Of a DNA stretch of 13,616 bases, positions 1 through 6,999 are shown in pieces. Position 1 is the first letter of the stretch; each line of letters opens with the position of its first letter. The notes under the pieces were generated by a model. It saw only the letters and a program-made list of their open reading frames with translations. It was not told the origin of the DNA and did no database searches. A program made the position numbers and the translations under genes. The stretch spans positions 1 to 13,616 of the forward strand of contig JAEUJR010001123.1 in NCBI GenBank assembly GCA_016793585.1. The letters are read 5' to 3'. The DNA comes from Archangium sp. GTDB taxonomy: Bacteria; Myxococcota; Myxococcia; Myxococcales; Myxococcaceae.

Positions 1-1587
1 AACGATCTCGTCAAGCACCTTCGGCACACGGCCAGGCGCGATCCGAAGACGGCCTGGCGCTCGATGCGCTCGCTCTACGAACGCGCGGTCGAAGCGGGTG
101 ACAAACAGCTCGCCGACCTCGCGCAGCAGGGCCTCGACGCCATGCTCCCCGTCGAGCCGAAGGCCCGCGCGAAGCTGGCCGAGCAGCACGAGCTCAAGCG
201 GCTGCTCAACTGGAAGGAGCCGCAACTCTCGACGACTGGAGCGGCCTCTCCTGAGCAGCTGCCTGCCGGTGGTTCGCCCGAGACTGACGCGGTGAACGAC
301 GTGCTCGCGCAGCTCGCGTTCGATCTCGACGAGAACCAGCAACGCGCGCTCGAGCTCGCCGCCGGCTGTGCGCGCTTCTTCGACATCGAAGACTCGCTCT
401 CGGAGGAGCTCGTCGAGGCCGAGCTGAAAGCGACGCGCCCCGTGCAGCGCCGCGTGCCGTACCCGACGCAGGTGATGACGTACGAGTTCACCAACAGCCT
501 CGATCAGGTGCACAACTTCGTCGTCAGCCAGCCCGGCAGCATCGTGCTCGACCTCGCCGCGGGCCGGCAGGTGCTGCGCCAGTACCTCGAAGAGGAGCCG
601 CCTCCGAAGCCGAAGCGGGTGCTGAAGACGGCCGTGCGCGTCTACGTGCTCGACGCTTCGGGCTCGATGCACGGCGCTCGCGCGCGCTTTCGTGACGCCA
701 TTCTCATCGCCGAGCTCAACGCCATTCGGGTGAAGGCGAAGCAGGGCGTGCCCTTCGACCCGCTCTATTTCTCGTTCTTCAACGACACGCCCTCGCGGCT
801 GGCGCGGGTCGACTCGGGGCAGGAGGCGACGCGGCAGATCGAAGCGCTCTTCCGCACCTCGCCCGCCGAGGGCCAGACCGACATCACGCTCGCGCTCATG
901 TCGGCCTTCGACTCCATTCGGTTGGCGCAGGGGCGCGACCCGTACCTGGCACGCGCGACGGTGGTGCTGGTGACCGACGGCGAAGACGGGGTCGACCTCG
1001 AGCTGATTCGCAAGACGCGCAAGCCGTTCGAGGGGCTCGAGTTCGCGCTCTCGTTCATCTCGCTGGGGGAAGAGAACCCCGATCTCAAGTCGCTGATCGT
1101 CGAGCAGCGGGAGGAGGGGAGCCGCGCTTTCTATCACCACCTGTCGGATCAGGAGATCAAGCTGGCCCGCACCGACTTCGACTCGGCGTGGAGAACGCTC
1201 CTTCCCGCCGACGTGACGCCCGGCCCCGAAGCCCTCGAGCAGTTGTTGCCGCACCTCGAAGCCCTCGAAGCGCTCGCGTCAGGCCGGCCCGTGAAGCAGC
1301 CCCAACGCCTCGATGGTCAGTTCGACACGTTCTTTCCTGCGAACCCGCCCGTCACGAAGGCCGCGCTCCCGGCCCAGCGTCTCGCCGACATTCTCGACGC
1401 CGTCGCCGAGGCCGCATCGCTCGCCTCGATGGACGCTCGCGCGAGTGAAGCCGTGGCGCTCGTCACCCATCTGCTGTCGGTCTACGGCATCGCCACCCAG
1501 AAGTACCTCGAGGCCATCGGCGGCGACCTGCCTGCCCTGACGGCCGCGAGAAAACGCGTGCGCCTGATCTGCCGCCCGTTCGCGTAG
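1..1587 (+). CDS. VWA domain-containing protein (5' end outside window)
   Basis: The reading frame is open from base 1, so the true start probably lies upstream; the first ATG in the window is at 64. About 528 residues are visible. Counting from that ATG, a helical, acidic N-terminal part is followed by a von Willebrand factor A domain from about residue 188. Its metal-ion-dependent adhesion site (MIDAS) is DASGS at 197-201, then T272 in QTDITLAL and D305 in VTDGED, so all three parts of the site are present. The C-terminal 140 residues are helical and unassigned. No signal peptide or membrane segment is visible, so the protein is probably cytoplasmic. MIDAS-type VWA proteins bind Mg2+ and mediate protein-protein contacts, often with an AAA+ ATPase partner, which would have to lie upstream of this window. 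The PspA-like gene starts 11 bases downstream and is likely cotranscribed. Family assignment is firm; the specific role is unknown. Confidence 0.88.
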   Translation, partial: NDLVKHLRHTARRDPKTAWRSMRSLYERAVEAGDKQLADLAQQGLDAMLPVEPKARAKLAEQHELKRLLNWKEPQLSTTGAASPEQLPAGGSPETDAVNDVLAQLAFDLDENQQRALELAAGCARFFDIEDSLSEELVEAELKATRPVQRRVPYPTQVMTYEFTNSLDQVHNFVVSQPGSIVLDLAAGRQVLRQYLEEEPPPKPKRVLKTAVRVYVLDASGSMHGARARFRDAILIAELNAIRVKAKQGVPFDPLYFSFFNDTPSRLARVDSGQEATRQIEALFRTSPAEGQTDITLALMSAFDSIRLAQGRDPYLARATVVLVTDGEDGVDLELIRKTRKPFEGLEFALSFISLGEENPDLKSLIVEQREEGSRAFYHHLSDQEIKLARTDFDSAWRTLLPADVTPGPEALEQLLPHLEALEALASGRPVKQPQRLDGQFDTFFPANPPVTKAALPAQRLADILDAVAEAASLASMDARASEAVALVTHLLSVYGIATQKYLEAIGGDLPALTAARKRVRLICRPFA

Positions 1588-1598
1588 AGTCGTCAGCG

Positions 1599-2162
1599 GT
1601 GTTCGGATTCTTCAAGAAGAAGGCCTCGAAGCCCGCCGGCTCGGACGACCCGCTCGCGGCGTTCGACAGCGTGCTCGAGTCGATGGAGCGTCAGGGCCAG
1701 GAGCTGCGCAAGTCAGCCGCCACGCTGCTCACGCTCAAGACGCAGTTCGCCCGCGACGAGTCGCGCTACCAGCAGCAGCTGAAGGATCTCGAAGGCCGAA
1801 TCTCGGAGGCCGCCGAGCTGGGTGACGCGAAGGCCGAGCAGGTGCTGCGCAACGATCGGGTGGCGACGCAGCATCGGCTCGAAGAGACGCTCAAGGCCCG
1901 CGCGAGGGCCGACGAAGACGCGGGCCTGCTCACCTTCGCGGTGCAGGAGCACATGTCGCGCCTCGAGTCGCTCAAGGCGGAGCGGGTCAGCGCCCAGGCG
2001 CGGCTCTCGGCCGGGCTCGTGGTGAGCGACGCGCTGCAATCACGCGTCGACGAAGTGGAGCGGGTGCTCAAGCTCGACCGTGCCCGCGACGAGATCGAAC
2101 GCGCCCACGCGCTGGCCGACATCTACCGGGAAGACGCCGAGAAGAAGAAGCCTCAGCGGTAG
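1599..2162 (+). CDS. PspA/IM30-like coiled-coil protein
   Basis: A 187-residue protein starting at GTG, 11 bases after the VWA gene. No clear Shine-Dalgarno is visible, which suggests translational coupling. It opens with a basic, aromatic stretch (MFGFFKKK), followed by almost unbroken heptad-like charged helices from about residue 20 to 180, with no cysteine, no signal peptide and a lysine-rich tail. The layout (short N-terminal segment, then long antiparallel-helix coiled coil) resembles PspA/IM30/Vipp1 membrane-stress proteins, but it is shorter than the usual 220-230 residues and I see no diagnostic motif. It could be any cytoplasmic coiled-coil scaffold. The pairing with a VWA protein suggests the two act together. 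The coding call is strong; the family name is tentative. Confidence 0.8.
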   Translation: MFGFFKKKASKPAGSDDPLAAFDSVLESMERQGQELRKSAATLLTLKTQFARDESRYQQQLKDLEGRISEAAELGDAKAEQVLRNDRVATQHRLEETLKARARADEDAGLLTFAVQEHMSRLESLKAERVSAQARLSAGLVVSDALQSRVDEVERVLKLDRARDEIERAHALADIYREDAEKKKPQR

Positions 2163-2659
2163 CCGTTCATCGTCTCGACGTAGGTGCGCCACGACTTCGC
2201 GATCCACTCGAGGTCTTTCGCGCTCACCTCACGCACGACCTTCGCGGGCGAGCCCATGATGAAGCTCTTCGCGGGGAAGATCTTGCCCGGTGTGAGCAGC
2301 GAACCGGCCGCGATGAAGCAGTCGTCGCCCACCACCACGTTGTCGAGCACCGTCGAGGCCATTCCGACGAGCACGCGGTTGCCGATGGTGCAGCCGTGCA
2401 AGATGACGCGGTGGCCGACGGTGCACTCGACTCCGACCGTCGTCTTCGAGACGTCACGGGTGGCGTGGGCGACGGACCCGTCCTGGAAGTTCGTGCGGGC
2501 CCCGAGGTGGATCGCTCCCGAATCGCCGCGCAACACACAGGTCGGCCACACCGACACGTCTTCGTCCAGCGTCACGTCACCGAGCAGCTCGGCGCTGCCA
2601 TGCACCCACGCGCGGGAGTGAATCGTGGGAACCAGACCAGCGTACGGAGTGATCGCCAT
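2153..2659 (-). CDS. gamma carbonic anhydrase family protein
   Basis: A 168-residue left-handed beta-helix (hexapeptide-repeat) protein of the gamma-class carbonic anhydrase/YrdA type, expected to be a trimer with a metal between subunits that hydrates CO2. The three metal-ligand histidines of the class are present: H65 (DGSVAH), H83 (VGH) and H88 (LHGC). So are the conserved R44 and D46 (LRGD) and Q59-D60 (FQDGS). Repeats of the [LIV]G-x4 type run through about residues 25-125, followed by a helical tail. The frame is open far upstream, but the start is fixed by ATG 2659 with GAGGAG six bases before it, and by homology beginning there. No signal peptide, so cytoplasmic. Close relatives often show weak or no carbonic anhydrase activity, so the true substrate is unproven. 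Its tail overlaps the coiled-coil gene by 10 bases. Confidence 0.93.
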   Translation of the reverse strand: MAITPYAGLVPTIHSRAWVHGSAELLGDVTLDEDVSVWPTCVLRGDSGAIHLGARTNFQDGSVAHATRDVSKTTVGVECTVGHRVILHGCTIGNRVLVGMASTVLDNVVVGDDCFIAAGSLLTPGKIFPAKSFIMGSPAKVVREVSAKDLEWIAKSWRTYVETMNGYR

Positions 2660-2698
2660 GCTGCGCTCCTCGCACAAGAGAGTATGGTTCTCCACCGC
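2660..2698. promoter_or_regulatory. very short divergent intergenic region
   Basis: These 39 bases are all that separates the carbonic anhydrase start from the divergent membrane-protein operon. If that operon starts at the in-frame ATG at 2684 the gap falls to 24 bases. TATGGT at 2683-2688 could serve as a -10 element for the + strand, but I see no matching -35. Promoters for both directions must largely lie inside the opposing coding sequences. No operator-like palindrome is evident. Confidence 0.3.
2666..2671 (-). promoter_or_regulatory. Shine-Dalgarno of the carbonic anhydrase gene
   Basis: On the minus strand GAGGAG lies six bases before the ATG at 2659. This strong site decides the start, because the same frame stays open for over 1 kb further upstream, across the neighbouring gene. 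Confidence 0.8.
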
Positions 2699-3949
2699 AT
2701 GAACACCCTCGCGCGCCTCGCTTCGTTGGCTCTGCTGCTTCCGCTCGTTTCGTTCGCCCAGACCGAGTCGATCGAGCCGAAGGTGATCGTCGTGCCGTAC
2801 CCGGGCATGAACGATGCGGGGGTGGTGGTCGAGCCCGCGCAGACGACGGTGACGCCGCCCGTCGAACAGCCGCCTCCGCCGCCCGTCGAGCCGCCGCCTC
2901 CGCCTCCTGAGCAGCGCACCATCGAGATCAACCCGCCGCCTCCGCCGCAGCCCGACCCGAACCTGGTGCCGAGCAACGACGTGATGGGCACGCCGGTCGA
3001 GCAGGCGGGGGCGTTCATCGACGGCCACCCGCGTGAAGGCGCGTTTCTCTCGGGGCCCGGCAGCATGACGTTCGTGCTGCACCACACGCTGATGACGGGC
3101 CTGGGCGTGCTCGCCACCCAGATGATCCCCCGCGCGGTCGACGCGTACTGCATGGGCCAGATGGGCTGCGTGCAAGACCCGATGAAGTTCACCGGTGAAG
3201 GCGCGCGCATCGCGTACCTCGCAGGGTCGCTCATCGGCGCGGGTGTCGGCTTCGGCGCGTCGGCCTGGTGGCAGTTCAACCACTGGATCAGCCACCGCAC
3301 CGCGAACTTCGGCATCGTGAACTCGTTCGTGGGCGGCGCGTTCCTCGGCGCGCTCACCGATCTCATCGCCATGGCCGCGCCTGCGGTCGACCGCGCCTAC
3401 GCCGTCACGTGGACGATTCTCATCGGCAGCCTCGCCGGCGCGTGGCTCACGACGGTGATCGGCGGTGGCGACATTCCGCTCAACAAGGGCACGCTGATGG
3501 TGTCGGGCGCGGCGTGGGCGATGATCTACACGGCGTTGATCATCGGCATGATCGCGGCGACCGGCGCCGGTGGCGGCAACATTCGGGTCGGCCTCGACGC
3601 GATGATGATCACTCCGGCCATCGGCGCAGCGGCGATGGCGTTCGCGACGCTCAAGTTCAACCCGTCGACGACGCAGATCATGAGAGCCAACCTCTTCGGC
3701 ATCGGCGTTGGCGCGGCGGTGTTCCTGCTGTCGGGCCTGGTGCTGGGCCTCAACTGGTCCACCACGGTCGTTCCCTATGTGCTCGGCGCAGTCGGCGCGA
3801 TCGGCGCGAAGACCGTCGTCAGCATCTTCTGGGTCGAGGCGGCCGAGAACCCGAACGCGAATCAACCCGGAGCGCCCGCGCCCGGCCCGCAGAACTGGGC
3901 CGTGCCTGCCACGGCGAGCGAGTCGAAGAAGGTGAGCCCCTGGTGGTGA
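2699..3949 (+). CDS. signal-peptide, proline-rich polytopic membrane protein, unknown function
   Basis: A 416-residue protein not matching a family I recognise. Residues 1-20 form a classic secretory signal peptide (Arg6, leucine-rich core, cleavage after SFA). Residues 50-86 are extremely proline-rich, with alternating Val-Glu and runs of five to six prolines, a likely extended periplasmic spacer. From about residue 122 to 380 there are roughly eight hydrophobic, Gly/Ala-rich segments, for example near 171-192, 204-228, 236-255, 264-288, 331-351 and 355-378, so it is an inner-membrane protein. C151 and C157 lie in a loop near the first segments. The C-terminus is hydrophilic. ATG 2699 is chosen because it gives the best signal peptide; an in-frame ATG at 2684 would add five residues. 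The stop overlaps the start of the next gene by 7 bases, marking it as first gene of an operon running to 6999. Confidence 0.85.
   Translation: MNTLARLASLALLLPLVSFAQTESIEPKVIVVPYPGMNDAGVVVEPAQTTVTPPVEQPPPPPVEPPPPPPEQRTIEINPPPPPQPDPNLVPSNDVMGTPVEQAGAFIDGHPREGAFLSGPGSMTFVLHHTLMTGLGVLATQMIPRAVDAYCMGQMGCVQDPMKFTGEGARIAYLAGSLIGAGVGFGASAWWQFNHWISHRTANFGIVNSFVGGAFLGALTDLIAMAAPAVDRAYAVTWTILIGSLAGAWLTTVIGGGDIPLNKGTLMVSGAAWAMIYTALIIGMIAATGAGGGNIRVGLDAMMITPAIGAAAMAFATLKFNPSTTQIMRANLFGIGVGAAVFLLSGLVLGLNWSTTVVPYVLGAVGAIGAKTVVSIFWVEAAENPNANQPGAPAPGPQNWAVPATASESKKVSPWW
2847..2955 (+). repeat. proline-rich coding tract
   Basis: Repetitive CCG/CCT codons encode Pro-Val-Glu and polyproline runs at about residues 50-86 of the membrane protein. 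The tract is low complexity within the gene and in frame; it probably forms a stiff extended segment between the signal peptide and the membrane domain. Confidence 0.7.
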
Positions 3950-4329
3950 AGAAAGCGCGCTCTTCGCGACGCGCGCCGAAGCACTCCGCGCCGCCCCCGG
4001 CCCAGAAGGTGTTGCAGTACAAGGTCGTCGAGCTCTCGAACGTCGACGAAGGCGCGCTCGAGCGCACGGTGAACGACTGGGTTCGCCAGGGGTGGACGTT
4101 CGACGGCGTGCAGTTCGCCATGCGCGAGTCGTCGAAGCGCCCGTCGATGGCCTTCGTCTTCTTCACTCGCGAAGGTGTCGCCGAAGACGAGCACCGCTAC
4201 CGCTCGGAGTCTGACGCCGATCGACACTTGCGCCGATTGGTGATCGGGCCCGATGCTCCCGACACGAGCGCTGCGGCGCCCGTCGACGCGTGGACGCGCC
4301 TGCAACAGCTGGCCGGAGAAGACGAGTAA
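3943..4329 (+). CDS. DUF4177-like small protein
   Basis: A 128-residue protein starting at GTG 3943, overlapping the upstream stop by 7 bases. AAGGTGA (3929-3935) lies seven bases before the start; a second GTG at 3946 is possible. Residues 1-22 are basic and Pro/Ala-rich with no hydrophobic core, so it is not a signal peptide. Residues 24-78 look like a DUF4177 fold: strand YKVVEL (26-31), helix ALERTVNDWVRQGW (38-51), then two strands ending AFVFFTRE (70-77). This is the beta-alpha-beta-beta pattern with the conserved Gly-Trp turn typical of that small family of unknown function. The tail (80-128) is acidic. It is probably cytoplasmic. Its place between two membrane-protein genes suggests an accessory or regulatory role in the operon. 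DUF4177 is my pattern recognition, not a profile search. Confidence 0.82.
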   Translation: MVKKARSSRRAPKHSAPPPAQKVLQYKVVELSNVDEGALERTVNDWVRQGWTFDGVQFAMRESSKRPSMAFVFFTREGVAEDEHRYRSESDADRHLRRLVIGPDAPDTSAAAPVDAWTRLQQLAGEDE

Positions 4330-4333
4330 GTCG

Positions 4334-4903
4334 ATGAGCACCACCACCCAGCGCCCAGGCCTGCGAGTCGTCGGAGAAGAAGAGGGCTCTCCGTACCCGA
4401 AGGCGTCGTTGCTGCTGCGTGGCGGCGCGCGGCTCGTCGACGTGCTGATCGCGTGGACGCTGTACCAATCGACCGGCCCGGCCGGCATCGTCATCGCGCT
4501 GCTCTACCTGCTCTTCGCCGACGGCATGATTCAGGGGCAGAGCCCGGGCAAGAAGCTGTTCGGGGTGAAGGTCGTCTACCTGCCCAACCGCCAGAGCGCG
4601 CGCAACCGCGACTCGGTGCTGCGCAACGCGCCCTTCGGGCTGATCATCATTCTCTCGATGATGCCCGAGCTCGGCTTCAAGGCCTTCGTGGCGGGCATTC
4701 TGGTGATCGGCGGCATCGAAGCCGTGAAGTGCTGGCGCGATCGCGACGGGCTGCGGCTCGGCGATCTCTGGGCCCAGACGCAGGTCGTCGACGGCAAGGT
4801 CGTCGCCGGTCAGCCGCAGACCGGTTCCCTCGCCGAGCCAGCACGCGCTCCGGCACGCTTGAAGGCGACGGCGGAGAAGTCTTCCGATACGTCGCCCACC
4901 TGA
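4334..4903 (+). CDS. RDD family membrane protein
   Basis: A 189-residue protein starting at ATG 4334, four bases after the preceding stop. The RDD hallmarks are present: an Arg-x-x-Asp pair in the first segment (R33 and D36 in GARLVDVLIA), the loop GQSPGKKLFGVKVV (68-81) between membrane segments, and a late Asp in RLGDLWAQTQVV (141-152). Hydrophobic segments lie near residues 33-45, 49-63, 101-112 and 117-132. RDD proteins are inner-membrane proteins of mostly unknown function; some have been linked to ion or osmolyte transport. The tail from 155 is hydrophilic, rich in Ala, Pro and Ser. The frame is open upstream, but the domain and the operon spacing favour this start. The ATP-grasp gene begins five bases after its stop. 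Confidence 0.9.
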   Translation: MSTTTQRPGLRVVGEEEGSPYPKASLLLRGGARLVDVLIAWTLYQSTGPAGIVIALLYLLFADGMIQGQSPGKKLFGVKVVYLPNRQSARNRDSVLRNAPFGLIIILSMMPELGFKAFVAGILVIGGIEAVKCWRDRDGLRLGDLWAQTQVVDGKVVAGQPQTGSLAEPARAPARLKATAEKSSDTSPT

Positions 4904-4908
4904 ACTCC

Positions 4909-6999
4909 ATGCGCATCGCGCTCACGCACAACCTGAGGCTGTCGGACTCGGAAGAAGAGGCCGAGTTCGACACGGAAGAAACCGTCAACGCGCTCGCGTC
5001 GGCCATTGAGCGGCTCGGGCATCGGGTCGAGAAGATGGAGGTCTCGGGCCCCGCGTCGCAGCTGGTCGCGCGCCTCGAGGCCTTCTCGCCTGATCTCATC
5101 TTCAACACGGCCGAGGGCCGGCGTGGCCGCTTTCGCGAAGCCTTCTTCCCCGCGCTCTTCGAAGAGCTGGGCTTCGCGTACACCGGCAGCGACGCGTACG
5201 TGCTGGCGCTCACGCTCGACAAGCAGCTCACCAAGCTGGTGCTGCGGGAACATGGGGTGCGCACGCCGGGCTGGCAGTTCGTCGAGAAGCCGTCTGACTT
5301 GAAGCCCGACGAGCTTCACTTTCCCGTGATCGTGAAGCCGAACTTCGAGGGCAGCTCGAAGGGCATCACCCAGGACTCGGTGGCCGAGAACGTCGACAGC
5401 CTGAAGAAGAAGGTGGCCGAGGCGCTCGAGAAGTACCCCGCCGGTCTGCTCGTCGAGGAGTTCATCGTCGGCAAGGATCTGACGGTGCCGTTCCTCGAGC
5501 ACGTCGACAACGACTTCGATGGGGTGCTGTCGCCCGTCGAGTACGTGGTCGATCGCCAGTACACCGACGGCAAGAAGTTCTCGATCTACGACTACGACCT
5601 GAAGACCAAGTTCTATGAGTCGGTGTCGGTGAAGGCGCCGGCGGCGATCACCGCAGAGATGAGCGAGCGGCTGCGCAAGGTGGCGCGCGCGGTGGTGAAG
5701 AAGCTCGACTGCCGCGATCTGGGGCGAATGGACTTCCGCTTGTCTGACGCGGGCGTGCCGTACTTTCTCGAGATCAACGCGCTGCCGTCGCTCGAGCCTG
5801 GCGCGAGCCTGTACGCGGCCGCCGAGCTCGAAGGGCTGCACTTCGACGCCGTGGTGGGCGCGATCATCGACAACGCAGCGAAGCGACAGCGCGTGAAGGA
5901 CAAGGCGCGCAGCTCGTCGCGACCGGCGCGCAAGGGGCCGCTCCGCGTCGGCTTCACCTTCAACGTCAAGCGCATCAAGCCGCTCGCCGACGGGCAGCAC
6001 GATCACGAAGCCGAATACGACTCGCCCGGTACGCTGCAGGCGATTCGTGAAGCCATCGCGAGTCATGGGCACGAGGTCGTCGATCTCGAGGCCACGCCCG
6101 AGCTGCCGATCGTGCTCTCCACGACGCCCGTCGACGTGGTGTTCAACATCGCCGAAGGGTTCCGTGGCCGAAACCGCGAGAGCCAGGTGCCTGCGCTGCT
6201 CGAGCTGCTCGACATTCCGTACACGGGCTCCGACCCGGCGACGCTGTCGCTCGCGCTCGACAAGGCGCTCGCGAAGAAGGTGGTTCGCGCGGCCGGCATC
6301 GACACGCCGAACTTTCAGCTGATGACGACGGGCCGTGAGCGCCTCGACAAGCAGTTCACGCGCTGGCCGCTCATGGTGAAGCCCGTCGCCGAAGGCAGCA
6401 GCAAGGGCGTCGTGCAGAAGAGCGTCTGTCACTCCGAGGCCGAGCTGCGCGGCGTCGTGAAAGAGCTGGTCGATCGCTACGATCAACCCGCGCTCATCGA
6501 GGAGTACATCGGCGGCCGCGAGTTCACGGTGGGCCTGCTCGGTGAGCGGCGACCCAAAGTGCTGCCGCCGATGGAGATCGTCTTCACCGATCGCAACGAC
6601 AAGACGCCCATCTACAAGTTCGAGGACAAGCTCGAGGCGAACGATCGCATCAAGTACGAGGTGCCGGCGAAGCTCGAGCCCGCGCAGCTCGAGCGCATGA
6701 AGAGCGCCGCGCGTGGGGCGTTCATGGCGCTGGGCTGCCGTGACGTCGCGCGCATCGACTTCCGCATGGACGAAGCGGGTCGCATCTTCTTCCTCGAGTG
6801 CAACCCGCTGCCGGGCCTGACGCCGGGCTGGAGCGATCTCGTGCTCATCTCGCAGGGCGAGGGCATGGACTACCCGACGCTCATCGGTGAGATCCTCTCG
6901 GGCGCGATTCGCCGGTACAAGGAACGCGAGACGCGGCGACGCGACGGCCGCGAGCTCAAAGAAGTTCCGCCACCGACGCCCGAGCAGCGCTTCGGCTAG
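4909..6999 (+). CDS. tandem D-Ala-D-Ala-ligase-like double ATP-grasp protein
   Basis: A 696-residue protein containing two complete D-alanine-D-alanine-ligase-like modules. Module 1 spans about 1-324 and module 2 about 345-672, joined by a basic, Ser-rich linker (about 325-343). Paired motifs are FNTAEG 65-70 / FNIAEG 412-417, YTGSD 91-95 / 438-442, KPNFEGSSKG 143-152 / KPVAEGSSKG 491-500, GRMDF 272-276 / ARIDF 614-618, and FLEIN 286-290 / FLECN 628-632. ATP-binding lysines, the glycine-rich GSS loop and the metal-binding Asp/Glu/Asn are thus kept in both halves, so both may be active. The omega-loop differs: YDYDLKTKFY (227-236) in module 1, YKFEDK (569-574) in module 2, hinting at different substrates. 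The family joins a carboxylate to an amine using ATP; ordinary Ddl is a single module of 300-370 residues. It is probably cytoplasmic. It is not a safe call as the cell-wall Ddl. No clear ribosome site; likely coupled to the RDD gene. Confidence 0.92.
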   Translation: MRIALTHNLRLSDSEEEAEFDTEETVNALASAIERLGHRVEKMEVSGPASQLVARLEAFSPDLIFNTAEGRRGRFREAFFPALFEELGFAYTGSDAYVLALTLDKQLTKLVLREHGVRTPGWQFVEKPSDLKPDELHFPVIVKPNFEGSSKGITQDSVAENVDSLKKKVAEALEKYPAGLLVEEFIVGKDLTVPFLEHVDNDFDGVLSPVEYVVDRQYTDGKKFSIYDYDLKTKFYESVSVKAPAAITAEMSERLRKVARAVVKKLDCRDLGRMDFRLSDAGVPYFLEINALPSLEPGASLYAAAELEGLHFDAVVGAIIDNAAKRQRVKDKARSSSRPARKGPLRVGFTFNVKRIKPLADGQHDHEAEYDSPGTLQAIREAIASHGHEVVDLEATPELPIVLSTTPVDVVFNIAEGFRGRNRESQVPALLELLDIPYTGSDPATLSLALDKALAKKVVRAAGIDTPNFQLMTTGRERLDKQFTRWPLMVKPVAEGSSKGVVQKSVCHSEAELRGVVKELVDRYDQPALIEEYIGGREFTVGLLGERRPKVLPPMEIVFTDRNDKTPIYKFEDKLEANDRIKYEVPAKLEPAQLERMKSAARGAFMALGCRDVARIDFRMDEAGRIFFLECNPLPGLTPGWSDLVLISQGEGMDYPTLIGEILSGAIRRYKERETRRRDGRELKEVPPPTPEQRFG

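Noticed and set aside
2660..3865. A long upstream extension of the carbonic anhydrase frame on the minus strand
   Set aside because: The extension is Arg/Asp/His-rich low complexity antisense to the membrane protein; the strong Shine-Dalgarno and the family homology start at 2659.
3268..3942. Upstream extension of the DUF4177-like frame
   Set aside because: It is an Arg/His/Asp-rich shadow of the membrane protein; the real start is the overlapping GTG with a good ribosome site.
4453..4908. Upstream extension of the ATP-grasp frame
   Set aside because: It lies inside the RDD gene, is Arg/Ala-rich without a domain, and the ligase fold starts at ATG 4909 (MRIALTHN).
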